From Acetobacter lovaniensis (GTDB lineage: Bacteria > Pseudomonadota > Alphaproteobacteria > Acetobacterales > Acetobacteraceae), in contig NZ_JACHIE010000002.1 in NCBI RefSeq assembly GCF_014207635.1, positions 186,001-250,000 of the forward strand: DNA of 64,000 nucleotides. The letters are read 5' to 3'. Below the pieces are notes generated by a model. The model saw nothing but the letters and a program-made list of their open reading frames with translations, ran no database searches and had not been told where the DNA came from. This document shows positions 43,010-51,817 of this stretch, piece by piece. Numbering within the stretch: position 1 is the first letter of the stretch; the number at the start of each line of letters is the position of its first letter. A program made the position numbers and the translations under genes.

Positions 43010-44458
43010 TCAGGCCGATGCGCCGGGGGGAACGCCTGCGTTGCCGGATGGGGCTGACTGGTAAAATACCTGTATGGGCAGCCCTACACCCCTTGCGCAC
43101 AACCCCGCAGCAAGCTGGTTGTGCCGCGCCACCAGCCCGTGCAGGTCCAGCCGGGCAAAATATCCGTCCTGTATCAGAACATTCCCGTTAACCATGCTCA
43201 TGGAAACCTGCGTGGGGGAGCAGAACACAAGGGCTGCCACCGGGTCGGTCTGGGCACCGGCATGGGCCAGACCGCGCACATCAAACGCAACAATATCCGC
43301 CGCCATGCCCACGGCAATCTGGCCAATATCATCCCGCCCCAGCACGGCCGCACCACCCCGCGTGGCAAGGGCCAGTGCATCCCGCGCGCTCATCATCCCC
43401 GGTGTTTGCGGGGTTTCGGGGAGCAGGCGGGAGAGCAGCATGGCCTGCCGTGTCTCACCCAGCAGGCTGGCCCCATCGTTGGAGGCGGAGCCATCCACCC
43501 CCAGCCCCACACGCACACCCGCTGCCTGCATCTGCCGCACCGGGGCGATCCCCGATGCCAGCCGCATGTTGGAACACGGGCAATGCGCGACACCTGTTTG
43601 CGTGCGGCCAAAACGGGCCATGCCATCCGCGTCCAGCTTTACACAGTGCGCGTGCCAGACATCGGCCCCGACCCAGCCCAGTGCTTCGGCATATTCTGCC
43701 GGGGTCTGGCCAAAGCGCTCGCGGCTGTAGCTGACATCATGCTCATTTTCGGCCAGATGCGTGTGCAGCATGGTGCCTGTGGCACGGGCCAGCATTGCCA
43801 TGTCCCGCATAAGCTCCCGGCTGACCGAAAAAGGCGAGCACGGTGCGCCCGCGACCCGCAGCATGGCAAGGGGTTCGGGGTCATGGTAGGTTTCGATCAG
43901 GCGTTGCGTGTCGCGCAGAATATCGGCCTCACGCTCCACCAGCGCATCGGGTGGCAGGCCACCCTTGCTCTCCCCCACGCTCATGGCACCACGGCAGGCA
44001 TGGAAGCGCATGCCCATGGCAAAGGCGGCTTCTATCTGGTCATCCAGCCTGCACCCGTTGGGAAAGATGTAGAGATGGTCACTGGTTGTGGTGCAGCCTG
44101 AAAGCAGCAGTTCCGCCATGGCCGTGCGGGTGGAGACCTGCACCATCTCCGGTGTAAGCCCCGCCCAGATGGGGTAGAGCGTCTTAAGCCAGCCAAACAG
44201 GGAGGCATCCTGTGCCTGCGGAATAACCCGTGTGAGCGACTGGTACATATGGTGGTGGGTGTTCACCATACCCGGCAGCACCACATGGCCCTGCAGGTCT
44301 ATAACGTGGTCAGCGCCGGGCGGGGGCGCAACCTGCCCCCCACCCAGCGCCACAATCTGCCGCCCTTCTACCAGAACCCACCCGTTTTCCAGTTCGGTGC
44401 GTGCGTCATCCATACACACCAGTCTGGTTATGTTTGTGAGCAAAGTGCGGCGTGGCAT
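43010..44458 (-). CDS. 8-oxoguanine deaminase-like amidohydrolase
   Basis: Zinc amidohydrolase of 482 residues closest to 8-oxoguanine deaminases and TrzN/AtzB-type aminohydrolases. The HxH metal motif is at His68-His70 (NTHHHM). Further ligands lie in THLAENEHD, WHAHCVKL and the catalytic-Asp motif LGVDGSASNDGASLL, which matches the 8-oxoguanine subgroup. It would make urate (from 8-oxoguanine) for the adjacent ureide pathway. It follows the TonB receptor gene with a hairpin and then CAGGAG. Guanine or S-triazine-like substrates remain possible. Confidence 0.82.
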   Translation of the reverse strand: MPRRTLLTNITRLVCMDDARTELENGWVLVEGRQIVALGGGQVAPPPGADHVIDLQGHVVLPGMVNTHHHMYQSLTRVIPQAQDASLFGWLKTLYPIWAGLTPEMVQVSTRTAMAELLLSGCTTTSDHLYIFPNGCRLDDQIEAAFAMGMRFHACRGAMSVGESKGGLPPDALVEREADILRDTQRLIETYHDPEPLAMLRVAGAPCSPFSVSRELMRDMAMLARATGTMLHTHLAENEHDVSYSRERFGQTPAEYAEALGWVGADVWHAHCVKLDADGMARFGRTQTGVAHCPCSNMRLASGIAPVRQMQAAGVRVGLGVDGSASNDGASLLGETRQAMLLSRLLPETPQTPGMMSARDALALATRGGAAVLGRDDIGQIAVGMAADIVAFDVRGLAHAGAQTDPVAALVFCSPTQVSMSMVNGNVLIQDGYFARLDLHGLVARHNQLAAGLCARGVGLPIQVFYQSAPSGNAGVPPGASA

Positions 44459-44471
44459 GCAAACTCCTGTA

Positions 44472-44492
44472 ACGCCCGGCAGAACCGGGCGT
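44472..44492 (-). other. Hairpin between TonB receptor and deaminase genes
   Basis: Perfect 8-bp GC stem (44472-44479 with 44485-44492) in the 50-bp intercistronic gap. On the minus strand TTACAGGAG follows, containing the Shine-Dalgarno of the deaminase gene, and there is no T-tract. It is more likely an mRNA stability or coupling element than a terminator. Confidence 0.65.
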
Positions 44493-44508
44493 GTTGCTGG
44501 CGGATACC

Positions 44509-46956
44509 TTAGAAGGACGTGGACACGGAACCTACCATGGTAAAGCGTGGCTCCACCATGAAGGAGTTGCCATAACCCAATCCACCCGTGCTGCTACCGC
44601 TGCCGCTCCACACCGGGTGCGAGTTCAGGTCACTCCCCCGGTAAACAGCCCCCATGGCCCCCGTGCGGACGATAGACCCGGTCAGGTTGGTAAAGTTCAG
44701 CTTGAACGTAGGCGATTTGAGGAAACCAAACGGCTTGAAGTGATAGCCGAGCGAGAGCGTGTTGGTCACATACCCCGGAATACGCTGGTCGTCGGCAATG
44801 CTGACAGACTGCGGGCCGGTATAGTGCACGGAACCGTTCGCAAAAAACCCTTTATAGGTATAGGTCAGACCAAAGTTTGCCATAACCCGCGGGGCCATGA
44901 TGGCCTGCGTGCCCTTGGAGTGGATCATCGTATTGTCGTTGGGATCATACACGTTGCTATCCTGCGTAGCGTGCAGATACTCGACCGACGCATACGGGCT
45001 GAAGCCATGGTAGGACGTGCCCGCGATCATGAAGTCGAACCCGCGCATGGTCTGGCCACCGATGGACATGGGTTTGAACTGGTTCATCCCCATATACTGG
45101 TCCACAATACGGTTTGTAACGTTGTAGTTGAAGAAGGACATATCAACCATAACGTATTTGTTGTGGTAGCGGTAACCCAATTCTTCCTTGATGGAATACT
45201 GGTTTTTGGGAATGGGTGTCCCCGCGTACAGCCAGCCCAGATCGGTGGCACTTGGCTGACGGTAATCCCCCTCCGCGTTCACGTAAATCTGGTTGTTCTC
45301 GTTAATCTGGTAGCTGATGGACAGCTGAGGCAGAGGCTCGGTTGTATTCGCGCCCGAGTTGGAGCCGGTCGGGTGGTTTGTATTCCCCATCCAGCCATTA
45401 TTCCAGGTGTTGGACATGACAAACTTGAACCCGGCATTGATCAGCAGGCGGTTGTTCAGGTAGCGCGACTGGTTCTGGATAAACAGCGAGTGCAGTTCAT
45501 ACCCTGCGGTCTGGCCGAAAGTGGAACCAACCAAATGTGCAGACGCAGTAGGGCCAGAGGCTGCCCCATTGGCCAGAGTTGTTGCGGTTGGGTAGGACTG
45601 AATGGTCTGGTTGTTTTCGTACCAGTAACCAAAGCTCAGGTGGTTGTGCTTATCAATATCATACCCAAGTTTGGCGACCACACCGACCTGTCGCGCCTCA
45701 TTTTCCAAAAAGTAGTTGGTCATGTTGGTACCAGATGGCACGGCCTGACCCGTTGACGCATAGTTCCCGCCTACGAGGCTATTTGTCACAGGGTTTGTAT
45801 AACCGGCCACCCCACCGGGGGAGGCATCCCAACCCTGCCCGAAGCTGAAATAGGGCTGGATGTCGAATGTCAGCTTTTTGGGCAGAACAATATGCACGGG
45901 AGCGGTCAGGAAAATCTCGTTCCAGTGGTCGTTATTGTTGCGCCAGTAATTGACATCCTGCGGGTTGGCAGAGCGGCCATAGCCTTGGCCCGTGTGCTTG
46001 TATTGGGAGAACTGCTCCGCGGTCGGGTAGTTGTCGATCACGAAATCTTCGGAGTTCCATGACAGGAACAGATGGGCGTTGGACCCGTTGTCCCAGTCCT
46101 TGCGCACGCCAAAATCGATATGTTTGCGCTGGTTGCTGCCTGCGCCCATCCAGCTCCGGTCATGCGTGTTGGAGAACGAGAAAAAGCTCTTGATCCCGGT
46201 CCTGCCGATCTCGCCGGATTCCAGACGGATGAACTCGCGCGAGAGGTTGTTGGTGCCGTAGGAAAAATCGACCATGCCGCCCATTTTTTCGGACGGCAGA
46301 TGCGTGCGCGAGTTCAAGACCCCACCTGCGGCGGACATCACCGGCAGGTCACGCGCGGCACTGCCGGGGGTGACGCTGACTTCATCCAGATTTTCCGAAT
46401 CAATGTCTTCGGTCAGGTATTTGGCAGCTGCGGCCGGTGCACCATCCACCATGAGCGCCATATCAAGGTCTGTCAGCCCGCGTGACTGGATGGACCCGCC
46501 CTGCATCCCCGATGCATCGGGGGTCATGACGTTCAGGCTGGGCAGGTTCTTGACCAGATCAAGCGGTGTGGAGGTGGGGCTGCGCATATTGATGTAGTCT
46601 TTGGTCACAGTCTGCACCGCATGAGGGGCCACTTCCAGACGCATCATGCCACCACCGCCTGAGCGGGCCGTACGGTTGGATGCAACCGATACTTCCTCTG
46701 CGCCACCAGCCTGCACCGATTTGTTGGCTGGCACGGCATGGGCATGCCGGGCCGATACCCTGGCGGCCGGAGCATGCCCTGCCTTGCCAGCAACCGGCAC
46801 GCTCTGGCCAGCCGTGGCGGCAAAAGTCTGCCCCACACCCTGCACGCTGGCGCAGAGACCGGCAACACAGGCCAGACAGGTCAAGGTCGCAAGGCGCTGC
46901 CGATAGGTCAGGGATGAACCGACAGAACGGCGAGGGAGAAAAAATCGGGAAGGCAT
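44509..46956 (-). CDS. TonB-dependent outer-membrane receptor
   Basis: Outer-membrane active transporter of 815 residues from the ATG at 46956. The order is a signal peptide (about 35 residues, ending near ASVQG), a plug domain (near residue 95: TKDYINMRSPTSTPLDLVKNL) with the MQGGSIQSRGLTDLDMALMVDG region, and a 22-strand barrel ending in an aromatic residue (STSF). The cargo is unknown; next to the deaminase and opposite the ureide operon, a purine, allantoin or chelated nitrogen compound is suggested, but iron-siderophore uptake is the default for the family. Confidence 0.9.
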   Translation of the reverse strand: MPSRFFLPRRSVGSSLTYRQRLATLTCLACVAGLCASVQGVGQTFAATAGQSVPVAGKAGHAPAARVSARHAHAVPANKSVQAGGAEEVSVASNRTARSGGGGMMRLEVAPHAVQTVTKDYINMRSPTSTPLDLVKNLPSLNVMTPDASGMQGGSIQSRGLTDLDMALMVDGAPAAAAKYLTEDIDSENLDEVSVTPGSAARDLPVMSAAGGVLNSRTHLPSEKMGGMVDFSYGTNNLSREFIRLESGEIGRTGIKSFFSFSNTHDRSWMGAGSNQRKHIDFGVRKDWDNGSNAHLFLSWNSEDFVIDNYPTAEQFSQYKHTGQGYGRSANPQDVNYWRNNNDHWNEIFLTAPVHIVLPKKLTFDIQPYFSFGQGWDASPGGVAGYTNPVTNSLVGGNYASTGQAVPSGTNMTNYFLENEARQVGVVAKLGYDIDKHNHLSFGYWYENNQTIQSYPTATTLANGAASGPTASAHLVGSTFGQTAGYELHSLFIQNQSRYLNNRLLINAGFKFVMSNTWNNGWMGNTNHPTGSNSGANTTEPLPQLSISYQINENNQIYVNAEGDYRQPSATDLGWLYAGTPIPKNQYSIKEELGYRYHNKYVMVDMSFFNYNVTNRIVDQYMGMNQFKPMSIGGQTMRGFDFMIAGTSYHGFSPYASVEYLHATQDSNVYDPNDNTMIHSKGTQAIMAPRVMANFGLTYTYKGFFANGSVHYTGPQSVSIADDQRIPGYVTNTLSLGYHFKPFGFLKSPTFKLNFTNLTGSIVRTGAMGAVYRGSDLNSHPVWSGSGSSTGGLGYGNSFMVEPRFTMVGSVSTSF

Positions 46957-47298
46957 GGTGAAGTCTCCCAAAAGCAGAAGCTGGAGCAGGGATAAAAGCG
47001 GCGGGTCAGGCATTATCGCGGCGTGTTCCCCAGCCGGTTACCTCAGGCGGGGGATGTTCCGAAACGCTGCCCATGAACGATACGATTCCGATATATAATT
47101 GCGAGTTCCCTTTCTCACAAAATAAAAAAAAGCACTTTCTCATTGCTTTTTTCAGCACGGGGGCCGCGCTCAATTTTGCAACGCGAAATTGCCTTTTTTG
47201 CTTTTGGGAGAACGGACCAAATCCGTCTATGATTACCAGACCACGCCAGCAGCTCTGGCAAAACCCGATCAGGCATTTGCATACCAAGGACAGAACCA
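46957..47298. promoter_or_regulatory. Divergent regulatory region between TonB receptor and allantoate amidohydrolase
   Basis: No supported gene in about 340 bp. It contains the receptor promoter (47092-47120), a weak inverted repeat flanked by T and A tracts (about 47128-47152) and the leader of the rightward operon. The base composition is AT-rich around 47090-47215. Confidence 0.5.
47092..47120 (-). promoter_or_regulatory. Sigma-70-like promoter of the TonB receptor gene
   Basis: On the minus strand, -35 TTGTGA (47115-47120), a 17-bp spacer and -10 TATATA (47092-47097) match the sigma-70 pattern. The start would be about 130 bp upstream of the receptor ATG. Confidence 0.6.
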
Positions 47299-47475
47299 AT
47301 CACCCAGACCCCGCCCTTCCCCCAAGGCCCGGCAGAGGCCAGCAAAAAGGACTCCCGTCCGGTCAACCGGTGTGACCACCTTGGCGCACACCCTTTTTCC
47401 GACACGCAGGACGGTCTTTTTCGGGCTTACCTGTCCCCTGCCCATGCCGCCACCTGCAAACAGGTTACCCTGTGG

Positions 47476-48606
47476 ATGCACGAGGCAGGCATGACCACCC
47501 GCACGGATGCGGCAGGCAACCTGATCGGCCGTTACGAAGGGCAGGCCCCCGGTGCCCCAGCACTCCTTATCGGCTCACATCTGGACAGCGTGCGTAATGC
47601 GGGCCGTTATGACGGCACGCTGGGTGTCATGCTGGGCATAGAGGTCGTGGCCCATCTGGCCGCTCAGGGTGAACGCCTGCCTTTTGCCATCGAGGTCATC
47701 GGGTTTGGGGATGAGGAAGGCTCGCGCTTCCCTACCTCCATGCTTACGTCACGCGCGGTGGCAGGCACGCTTGACGCCCTCCCCCTTGACACGGTGGATG
47801 CCAGCGGCACCACCTTGCATGATGTTCTGCGCCAGAATGGTCTGGACCCCGCCCGCTACCTTGAAGCAGCCTACAGACCCGAACAGGTTGTCGCTTATCT
47901 GGAAGCCCATATAGAGCAGGGTCCCGTGCTGGAAACCGCCGGGCTGGGTGTTGGCGTGGTCACGGCCATTGCCGCGCAATACCGCTTCAAGGTGAGCATA
48001 CAGGGTGTGGCGGGCCACGCCGGCACCATGCCCATGTCCTTGCGGAAGGATGCGCTGGCCGCAGCCGCACAGGCCATGGTGGCCATCGAACGCATTGGTG
48101 CAAATGGCCCGCCCGATCTGGTGGCAACCGTTGGCCAGTTGCATGTCGGCCCCGGTGCCAGCAACGTTGTGCCCGGCCAGACCACCTTCAGTCTGGATAT
48201 CCGCGCAGGCACAGCGCAGGTGCGCGACCAGGCCACCACCCGGATTTGCGAAGCCTTGCAGAACATTGCAGACGAACGCGGCGTGGACCTGAGCATTGAA
48301 CTCCAGAACGACCTGCCCGCCACCCCCTGCAACCCCGCACTAACGGCCTGCCTTGCGGCATCCGTCACCCGCATAACCGGGCAGGCGGCGCACCATCTGG
48401 TCAGCGGTGCGGGGCATGATGCCATGGTCATGGCGGCCCTGACCCCGGTGTGCATGCTGTTCCTGCGCTGCCATCAGGGAATCAGCCACAACCCCGCAGA
48501 AGCCGTGCGGCATGATGATGCCCATACGGCTTTTCTGGTCATGCTGGATTTCATACGCGCATTTGCCACCACAACCGCACACAAACCAACGGAGTTTTCT
48601 GCATGA
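47476..48606 (+). CDS. Allantoate amidohydrolase-like M20 hydantoinase/carbamoylase; N-terminus probably extends to 47299 with no standard start
   Basis: Zinc/manganese-dependent amidohydrolase of the AllC/N-carbamoyl amino acid hydrolase family. It would convert allantoate to ureidoglycine. Metal-site motifs are present: IGSHLDSV, RYDGTLG, GDEEGSRF, EAHIEQGP and ISHNPAE. From the first in-frame ATG it has 376 residues, short for the family. The frame continues upstream with family-like sequence (AHPFSDTQDGLFRAYLSPAH, then WMHEAGM) back to about 47299. The only well-placed initiation site there is AAGGA (47286-47290), 8 nt before an ATC codon. The true product is probably about 435 residues. 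The stop overlaps pucG by 4 bp. Confidence 0.85.
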   Translation: MHEAGMTTRTDAAGNLIGRYEGQAPGAPALLIGSHLDSVRNAGRYDGTLGVMLGIEVVAHLAAQGERLPFAIEVIGFGDEEGSRFPTSMLTSRAVAGTLDALPLDTVDASGTTLHDVLRQNGLDPARYLEAAYRPEQVVAYLEAHIEQGPVLETAGLGVGVVTAIAAQYRFKVSIQGVAGHAGTMPMSLRKDALAAAAQAMVAIERIGANGPPDLVATVGQLHVGPGASNVVPGQTTFSLDIRAGTAQVRDQATTRICEALQNIADERGVDLSIELQNDLPATPCNPALTACLAASVTRITGQAAHHLVSGAGHDAMVMAALTPVCMLFLRCHQGISHNPAEAVRHDDAHTAFLVMLDFIRAFATTTAHKPTEFSA

Positions 48607-49829
48607 GTTCCACGTTTTTCCGGCAGATTGACCCACCCCAGCGGATGTTGATGGGCCCCGGCCCCATTAACGCGCATCCGCGTGTGCTGCGCGCCATGTC
48701 GGCTGACATGCTGGGCCAGTTTGACCCGGAAATGACAGAGTACATGAACGAAACCATGGCTCTGTACCGTCAGATTTTCATGACACGGAACCAGTGGACC
48801 TTTCTGGTGGACGGCACGGCCCGCGCAGGGATTGAGGCGGCTCTGGTCTCCCTTGTGGAACCGGGCGATAAAATCCTGCTGGTGCGGGCCGGGCGTTTTG
48901 GCCTGCTGCTTTCCGAAATTGCAGAGCGCATCGGGGCGGAAATCTGCGCACTCGACCTGCCATGGGGGCAGGTAGCCACGCTGGAACAGATTGAAGACGC
49001 ACTGAAAACCCACAAACCGGAAGTGTTCGCCTGCATTCATGGTGATACCTCCACCACCATGGCCCAGCCCCTGGAAGGGGTTGGAGAACTCTGCCGCAAA
49101 TACAACGTGCTTTCTTACACGGATGTTACCGCAACGCTGGGCGGCATGGCCATTAACACGGATGTGTGGGGGATTGATGTAGTCTCCGGCGGGTTGCAGA
49201 AATGCATGGGCGGGCCCCCCGGCTCCGCCCCCATAACCGTGTCGGACCGGGCGGCGGAACACATTATGGCCCGCCGCCATGTGGAAGCAGGAATCCGGGC
49301 CGAAGGCACGGCCAATGGCAACCGGGCACGCATTTTGTCCAACTACTTCGATCTGGCCATGGTCATGGATTACTGGTCGGAAAAACGCCTCAACCACCAT
49401 ACCGAGGCCACGACCATGCTCTACGGCGCGCGAGAAGCCGCCCGCATTGTGCTCGAAGAAGGTCTGGATGCCCGCTTTGCCCGCCACGCACAGGCCAGTG
49501 CATGCCTGATTGCGGGGCTGCGCGCCATGAACCTGCGCATTTTTGGGGATGATGCCCACCGCATGACCAACGTAACCGGTGTGTGGATCCCCGATGGTGT
49601 GGATGGCGAGGCCATACGCACCCGCATGCGCGATGATTTTGGCATAGAAATTGGCACGGCCTTTGGCCCACTGGCAGGCCGTATCTGGCGCATTGGCACC
49701 ATGGGGTACAATGCCGTCAAACATAAGGTGCTGTTAACTCTTGGCGCGCTGGAAGCCTGCCTTGCTGCACAGGGCCACACCCTGCCCCGTGGTGCGGCCG
49801 TGGACGCCGCACTGGCCGAATGGCCATAA
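48603..49829 (+). CDS. pucG: Ureidoglycine-glyoxylate aminotransferase (PucG-like)
   Basis: Fold-type I aminotransferase of 408 residues. PucG transfers the amino group of (S)-ureidoglycine to glyoxylate, giving glycine and oxalurate. GPGPINAHPRVLRAMSADMLG is the family start. The internal Schiff-base lysine is Lys200 in SGGLQKCMGGPPG, as in alanine-glyoxylate-type enzymes. The adjacent allantoate amidohydrolase supplies its substrate and the following HpxZ/HpxX/AtzE genes process oxalurate, which argues for PucG rather than a generic serine-glyoxylate aminotransferase. Confidence 0.88.
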   Translation: MSSTFFRQIDPPQRMLMGPGPINAHPRVLRAMSADMLGQFDPEMTEYMNETMALYRQIFMTRNQWTFLVDGTARAGIEAALVSLVEPGDKILLVRAGRFGLLLSEIAERIGAEICALDLPWGQVATLEQIEDALKTHKPEVFACIHGDTSTTMAQPLEGVGELCRKYNVLSYTDVTATLGGMAINTDVWGIDVVSGGLQKCMGGPPGSAPITVSDRAAEHIMARRHVEAGIRAEGTANGNRARILSNYFDLAMVMDYWSEKRLNHHTEATTMLYGAREAARIVLEEGLDARFARHAQASACLIAGLRAMNLRIFGDDAHRMTNVTGVWIPDGVDGEAIRTRMRDDFGIEIGTAFGPLAGRIWRIGTMGYNAVKHKVLLTLGALEACLAAQGHTLPRGAAVDAALAEWP

Positions 49830-49862
49830 CCCCAAGGCCACCCGCAAAAGGACGGCACGCGC

Positions 49863-50267
49863 ATGACATTGGATGACGCCCAGACCATCCTCGCACTCAC
49901 GCACTGCTCGGACCAGTACGAACGCGCACTGGCCGAAAACGATGTGGCCGCGCTGGACGCCCTGTTCTGGCAGGGGCCACAGACCGTGCGCTACGGTGTG
50001 GGGGAAAACCTTTACGGCGCGGAAGAAATTGCCGCCTTCCGCCGCAACCGCACAGGTGGCTCGCCCCCGCGCACCATGTTGCGCCGCGCCATAACCCCCA
50101 TTGGCACTCAGGCGGGGGTTGTCAGTCTGGAATTCCGCCGCATCGGCTCCACCCGCACGGGTCGGCAGATGCAGACATGGATCAACACGCCCGATGGCTG
50201 GAAAATTCTGGCGGCCCATGTATCCATCATGGCCGAACAGCCAGAAACCGAACGCCCCACACTGTAA
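49863..50267 (+). CDS. hpxZ: Oxalurate catabolism protein HpxZ / AtzH-like (DUF3225)
   Basis: 134-residue protein of the NTF2-like DUF3225 family. It starts with LALTHCSDQYERALAENDVAALDALFW and contains RYGVGENLYGAEEIAAFR. Homologue AtzH acts in 1,3-dicarboxyurea deamidation in the cyanuric acid pathway; HpxZ is required for oxalurate use in enterics. It lies 33 bp after pucG with AAGGA upstream. It probably assists the downstream amidase in ureide breakdown. Confidence 0.9.
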   Translation: MTLDDAQTILALTHCSDQYERALAENDVAALDALFWQGPQTVRYGVGENLYGAEEIAAFRRNRTGGSPPRTMLRRAITPIGTQAGVVSLEFRRIGSTRTGRQMQTWINTPDGWKILAAHVSIMAEQPETERPTL

Positions 50268-50282
50268 GGAAAGGAGCATGCC

Positions 50283-50471
50283 ATGACCACGCCTCCCTTC
50301 TCTGATGAGGTTCTTGTCGCTGCCCGTGCGCAGGCCATGGATCTTGACCTCCCCCCGGCCTGTATTGCTGGCGTGATTGTCAACACCCGCCTATTGCAGA
50401 ACTATGCAGCCCTTGTAAGGGATTTTCCACTCCCCGACACATGCGAACCAGCGGGAGACTACACACCATGA
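50283..50471 (+). CDS. hpxX: HpxX / AtzG-like small subunit (DUF4089)
   Basis: 62-residue protein of the DUF4089 family. AtzG, the homologue, forms a complex with the amidase AtzE. Helical segments PPACIAGVIVNTRLLQNYAALVRDFPLP match the family. The start at 50283 is set by AAGGAG 6 nt upstream; a closer ATG (50278) would give a two-codon peptide. The stop overlaps the amidase start (ATGA), consistent with stoichiometric subunit production. Confidence 0.88.
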   Translation: MTTPPFSDEVLVAARAQAMDLDLPPACIAGVIVNTRLLQNYAALVRDFPLPDTCEPAGDYTP

Positions 50472-51817
50472 CCCGCTTTGCAAGCGCACTGGGTATTGCG
50501 CAGGACATCCGCACAGGCAAACGCAGTGCGGCCTCCGTCATGCAGTCGGTGCTGGCTACCATCAACCAGCATGATGCCGCCATTCACAGCGTAACCCACC
50601 TGTTTGCACAGCAGGCCATGGAGCAGGCTCAGGCAGTGGATGCCCTGCTGGCCCGCAAAAAACCCCTGCCCCCGCTGGCCGGTGTGCCTTTTGGGGTCAA
50701 GGACCTGTTTGACATTCAGGGCCATGTCACCACCGCAGGTTCCATTGTGCTGCGCAATACTCCCCCCGCCACGCAGGATGCCACCATTGTGGCCCGCCTG
50801 CGCGCAGCCGGAGCCATTGCCGTTGCCACACTCAACATGGATGAATTTGCCTACGGTTTTGCAACCGACAACGCCCATTACGGCATAACCCGCAACCCGC
50901 ACGATACAAGCCGTATGGCCGGTGGGTCCTCCGGCGGGTCGGCGGCCGCTGTTGCTGCCGGTTTTTTACCGCTCACACTGGGGACAGACACCAACGGGTC
51001 CATCCGTGTACCGGCATCATTATGCGGGGTATGGGGGTTAAAACCCACATTCGGCCGCCTCCCGCGGGAGGGGGCCTATCCTTTTTCCGCCAGTCTGGAC
51101 GTAGTGGGGCATTTTGCCGGAACGCTGGATGACCTTATGGCCGCCTTTTACATCATGGCGGACACACCAGCCGAACCCGAACCCCAGACCCTGCGCGCCG
51201 CATGCCTTGGCGGCTGGTTTGCGCAGAACCTCAGTCCCGCCCTTGCTGCGGCCATAGGCCGGGTCTGCCAGCATCTTGGTCTGTCAGGCAGTGTGGAACT
51301 GCCACAGATACCAACTGCCCGGGCTGCATCCTTCCTGATTACAGCGGCAGAAGGTGGCACGCTTCACCTGCCCCGCCTGCGCGCAGCGGCGGAGGAATAC
51401 GACCCCGCAACCCGCGACCGGCTTCTGGCTGGCGCCATGCTGCCTTCCAGCACCTATGTGCAGGCACAACGCTTCCGCCGCTGGTTCCGCCGGCAGGTGC
51501 ATGCCATGTTTGAAGAGGTGGATGTGCTGATTGCTCCTGCCGTTATGTGCGAAGCCCCCCGACTGGATGACCCCACCATCATGGTTGACGGCAAACCGGC
51601 CTCCGCCCGTGCCAATCTGGGCCTGTACACACAGCCTATCAGCCTGCCCGGCCTGCCCGTACTCTGCCTGCCGCTCAGGAACACCGGTACCCTGCCTCTG
51701 GGCCTGCAACTGGTAGCGGCTCCCGGGCGCGAGGCGGCCCTGTTCAGTCTGGCACGCAAGCTGGAACAGGCTGGTCTGGCCGGACGCTGCCCTCTTGAGG
51801 CGCAACAGGCTGCGTAA
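50468..51817 (+). CDS. atzE: AtzE/HpxY-family amidase (amidase signature)
   Basis: Amidase-signature hydrolase of 449 residues. The Ser-cisSer-Lys triad is intact: Lys78 (GVKDLFD), Ser154/155 (GGSSGGS) and Ser178 (GTDTNGSIRVP). TIGR02715-type (AtzE) enzymes hydrolyse 1-carboxybiuret, and HpxY-type relatives act in oxalurate use. With hpxZ and hpxX upstream it forms the AtzE-AtzG-AtzH-like set, here coupled to allantoate/ureidoglycine enzymes. HpxW (oxamate amidohydrolase) is not in the window. Confidence 0.88.
   Translation: MTRFASALGIAQDIRTGKRSAASVMQSVLATINQHDAAIHSVTHLFAQQAMEQAQAVDALLARKKPLPPLAGVPFGVKDLFDIQGHVTTAGSIVLRNTPPATQDATIVARLRAAGAIAVATLNMDEFAYGFATDNAHYGITRNPHDTSRMAGGSSGGSAAAVAAGFLPLTLGTDTNGSIRVPASLCGVWGLKPTFGRLPREGAYPFSASLDVVGHFAGTLDDLMAAFYIMADTPAEPEPQTLRAACLGGWFAQNLSPALAAAIGRVCQHLGLSGSVELPQIPTARAASFLITAAEGGTLHLPRLRAAAEEYDPATRDRLLAGAMLPSSTYVQAQRFRRWFRRQVHAMFEEVDVLIAPAVMCEAPRLDDPTIMVDGKPASARANLGLYTQPISLPGLPVLCLPLRNTGTLPLGLQLVAAPGREAALFSLARKLEQAGLAGRCPLEAQQAA

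Noticed and set aside
47073-47375. 100-codon frame between the TonB receptor and the amidohydrolase genes
   Set aside because: Spans the receptor promoter and T/A tracts, has no family features, and overlaps the likely leader and N-terminal coding region of the amidohydrolase.
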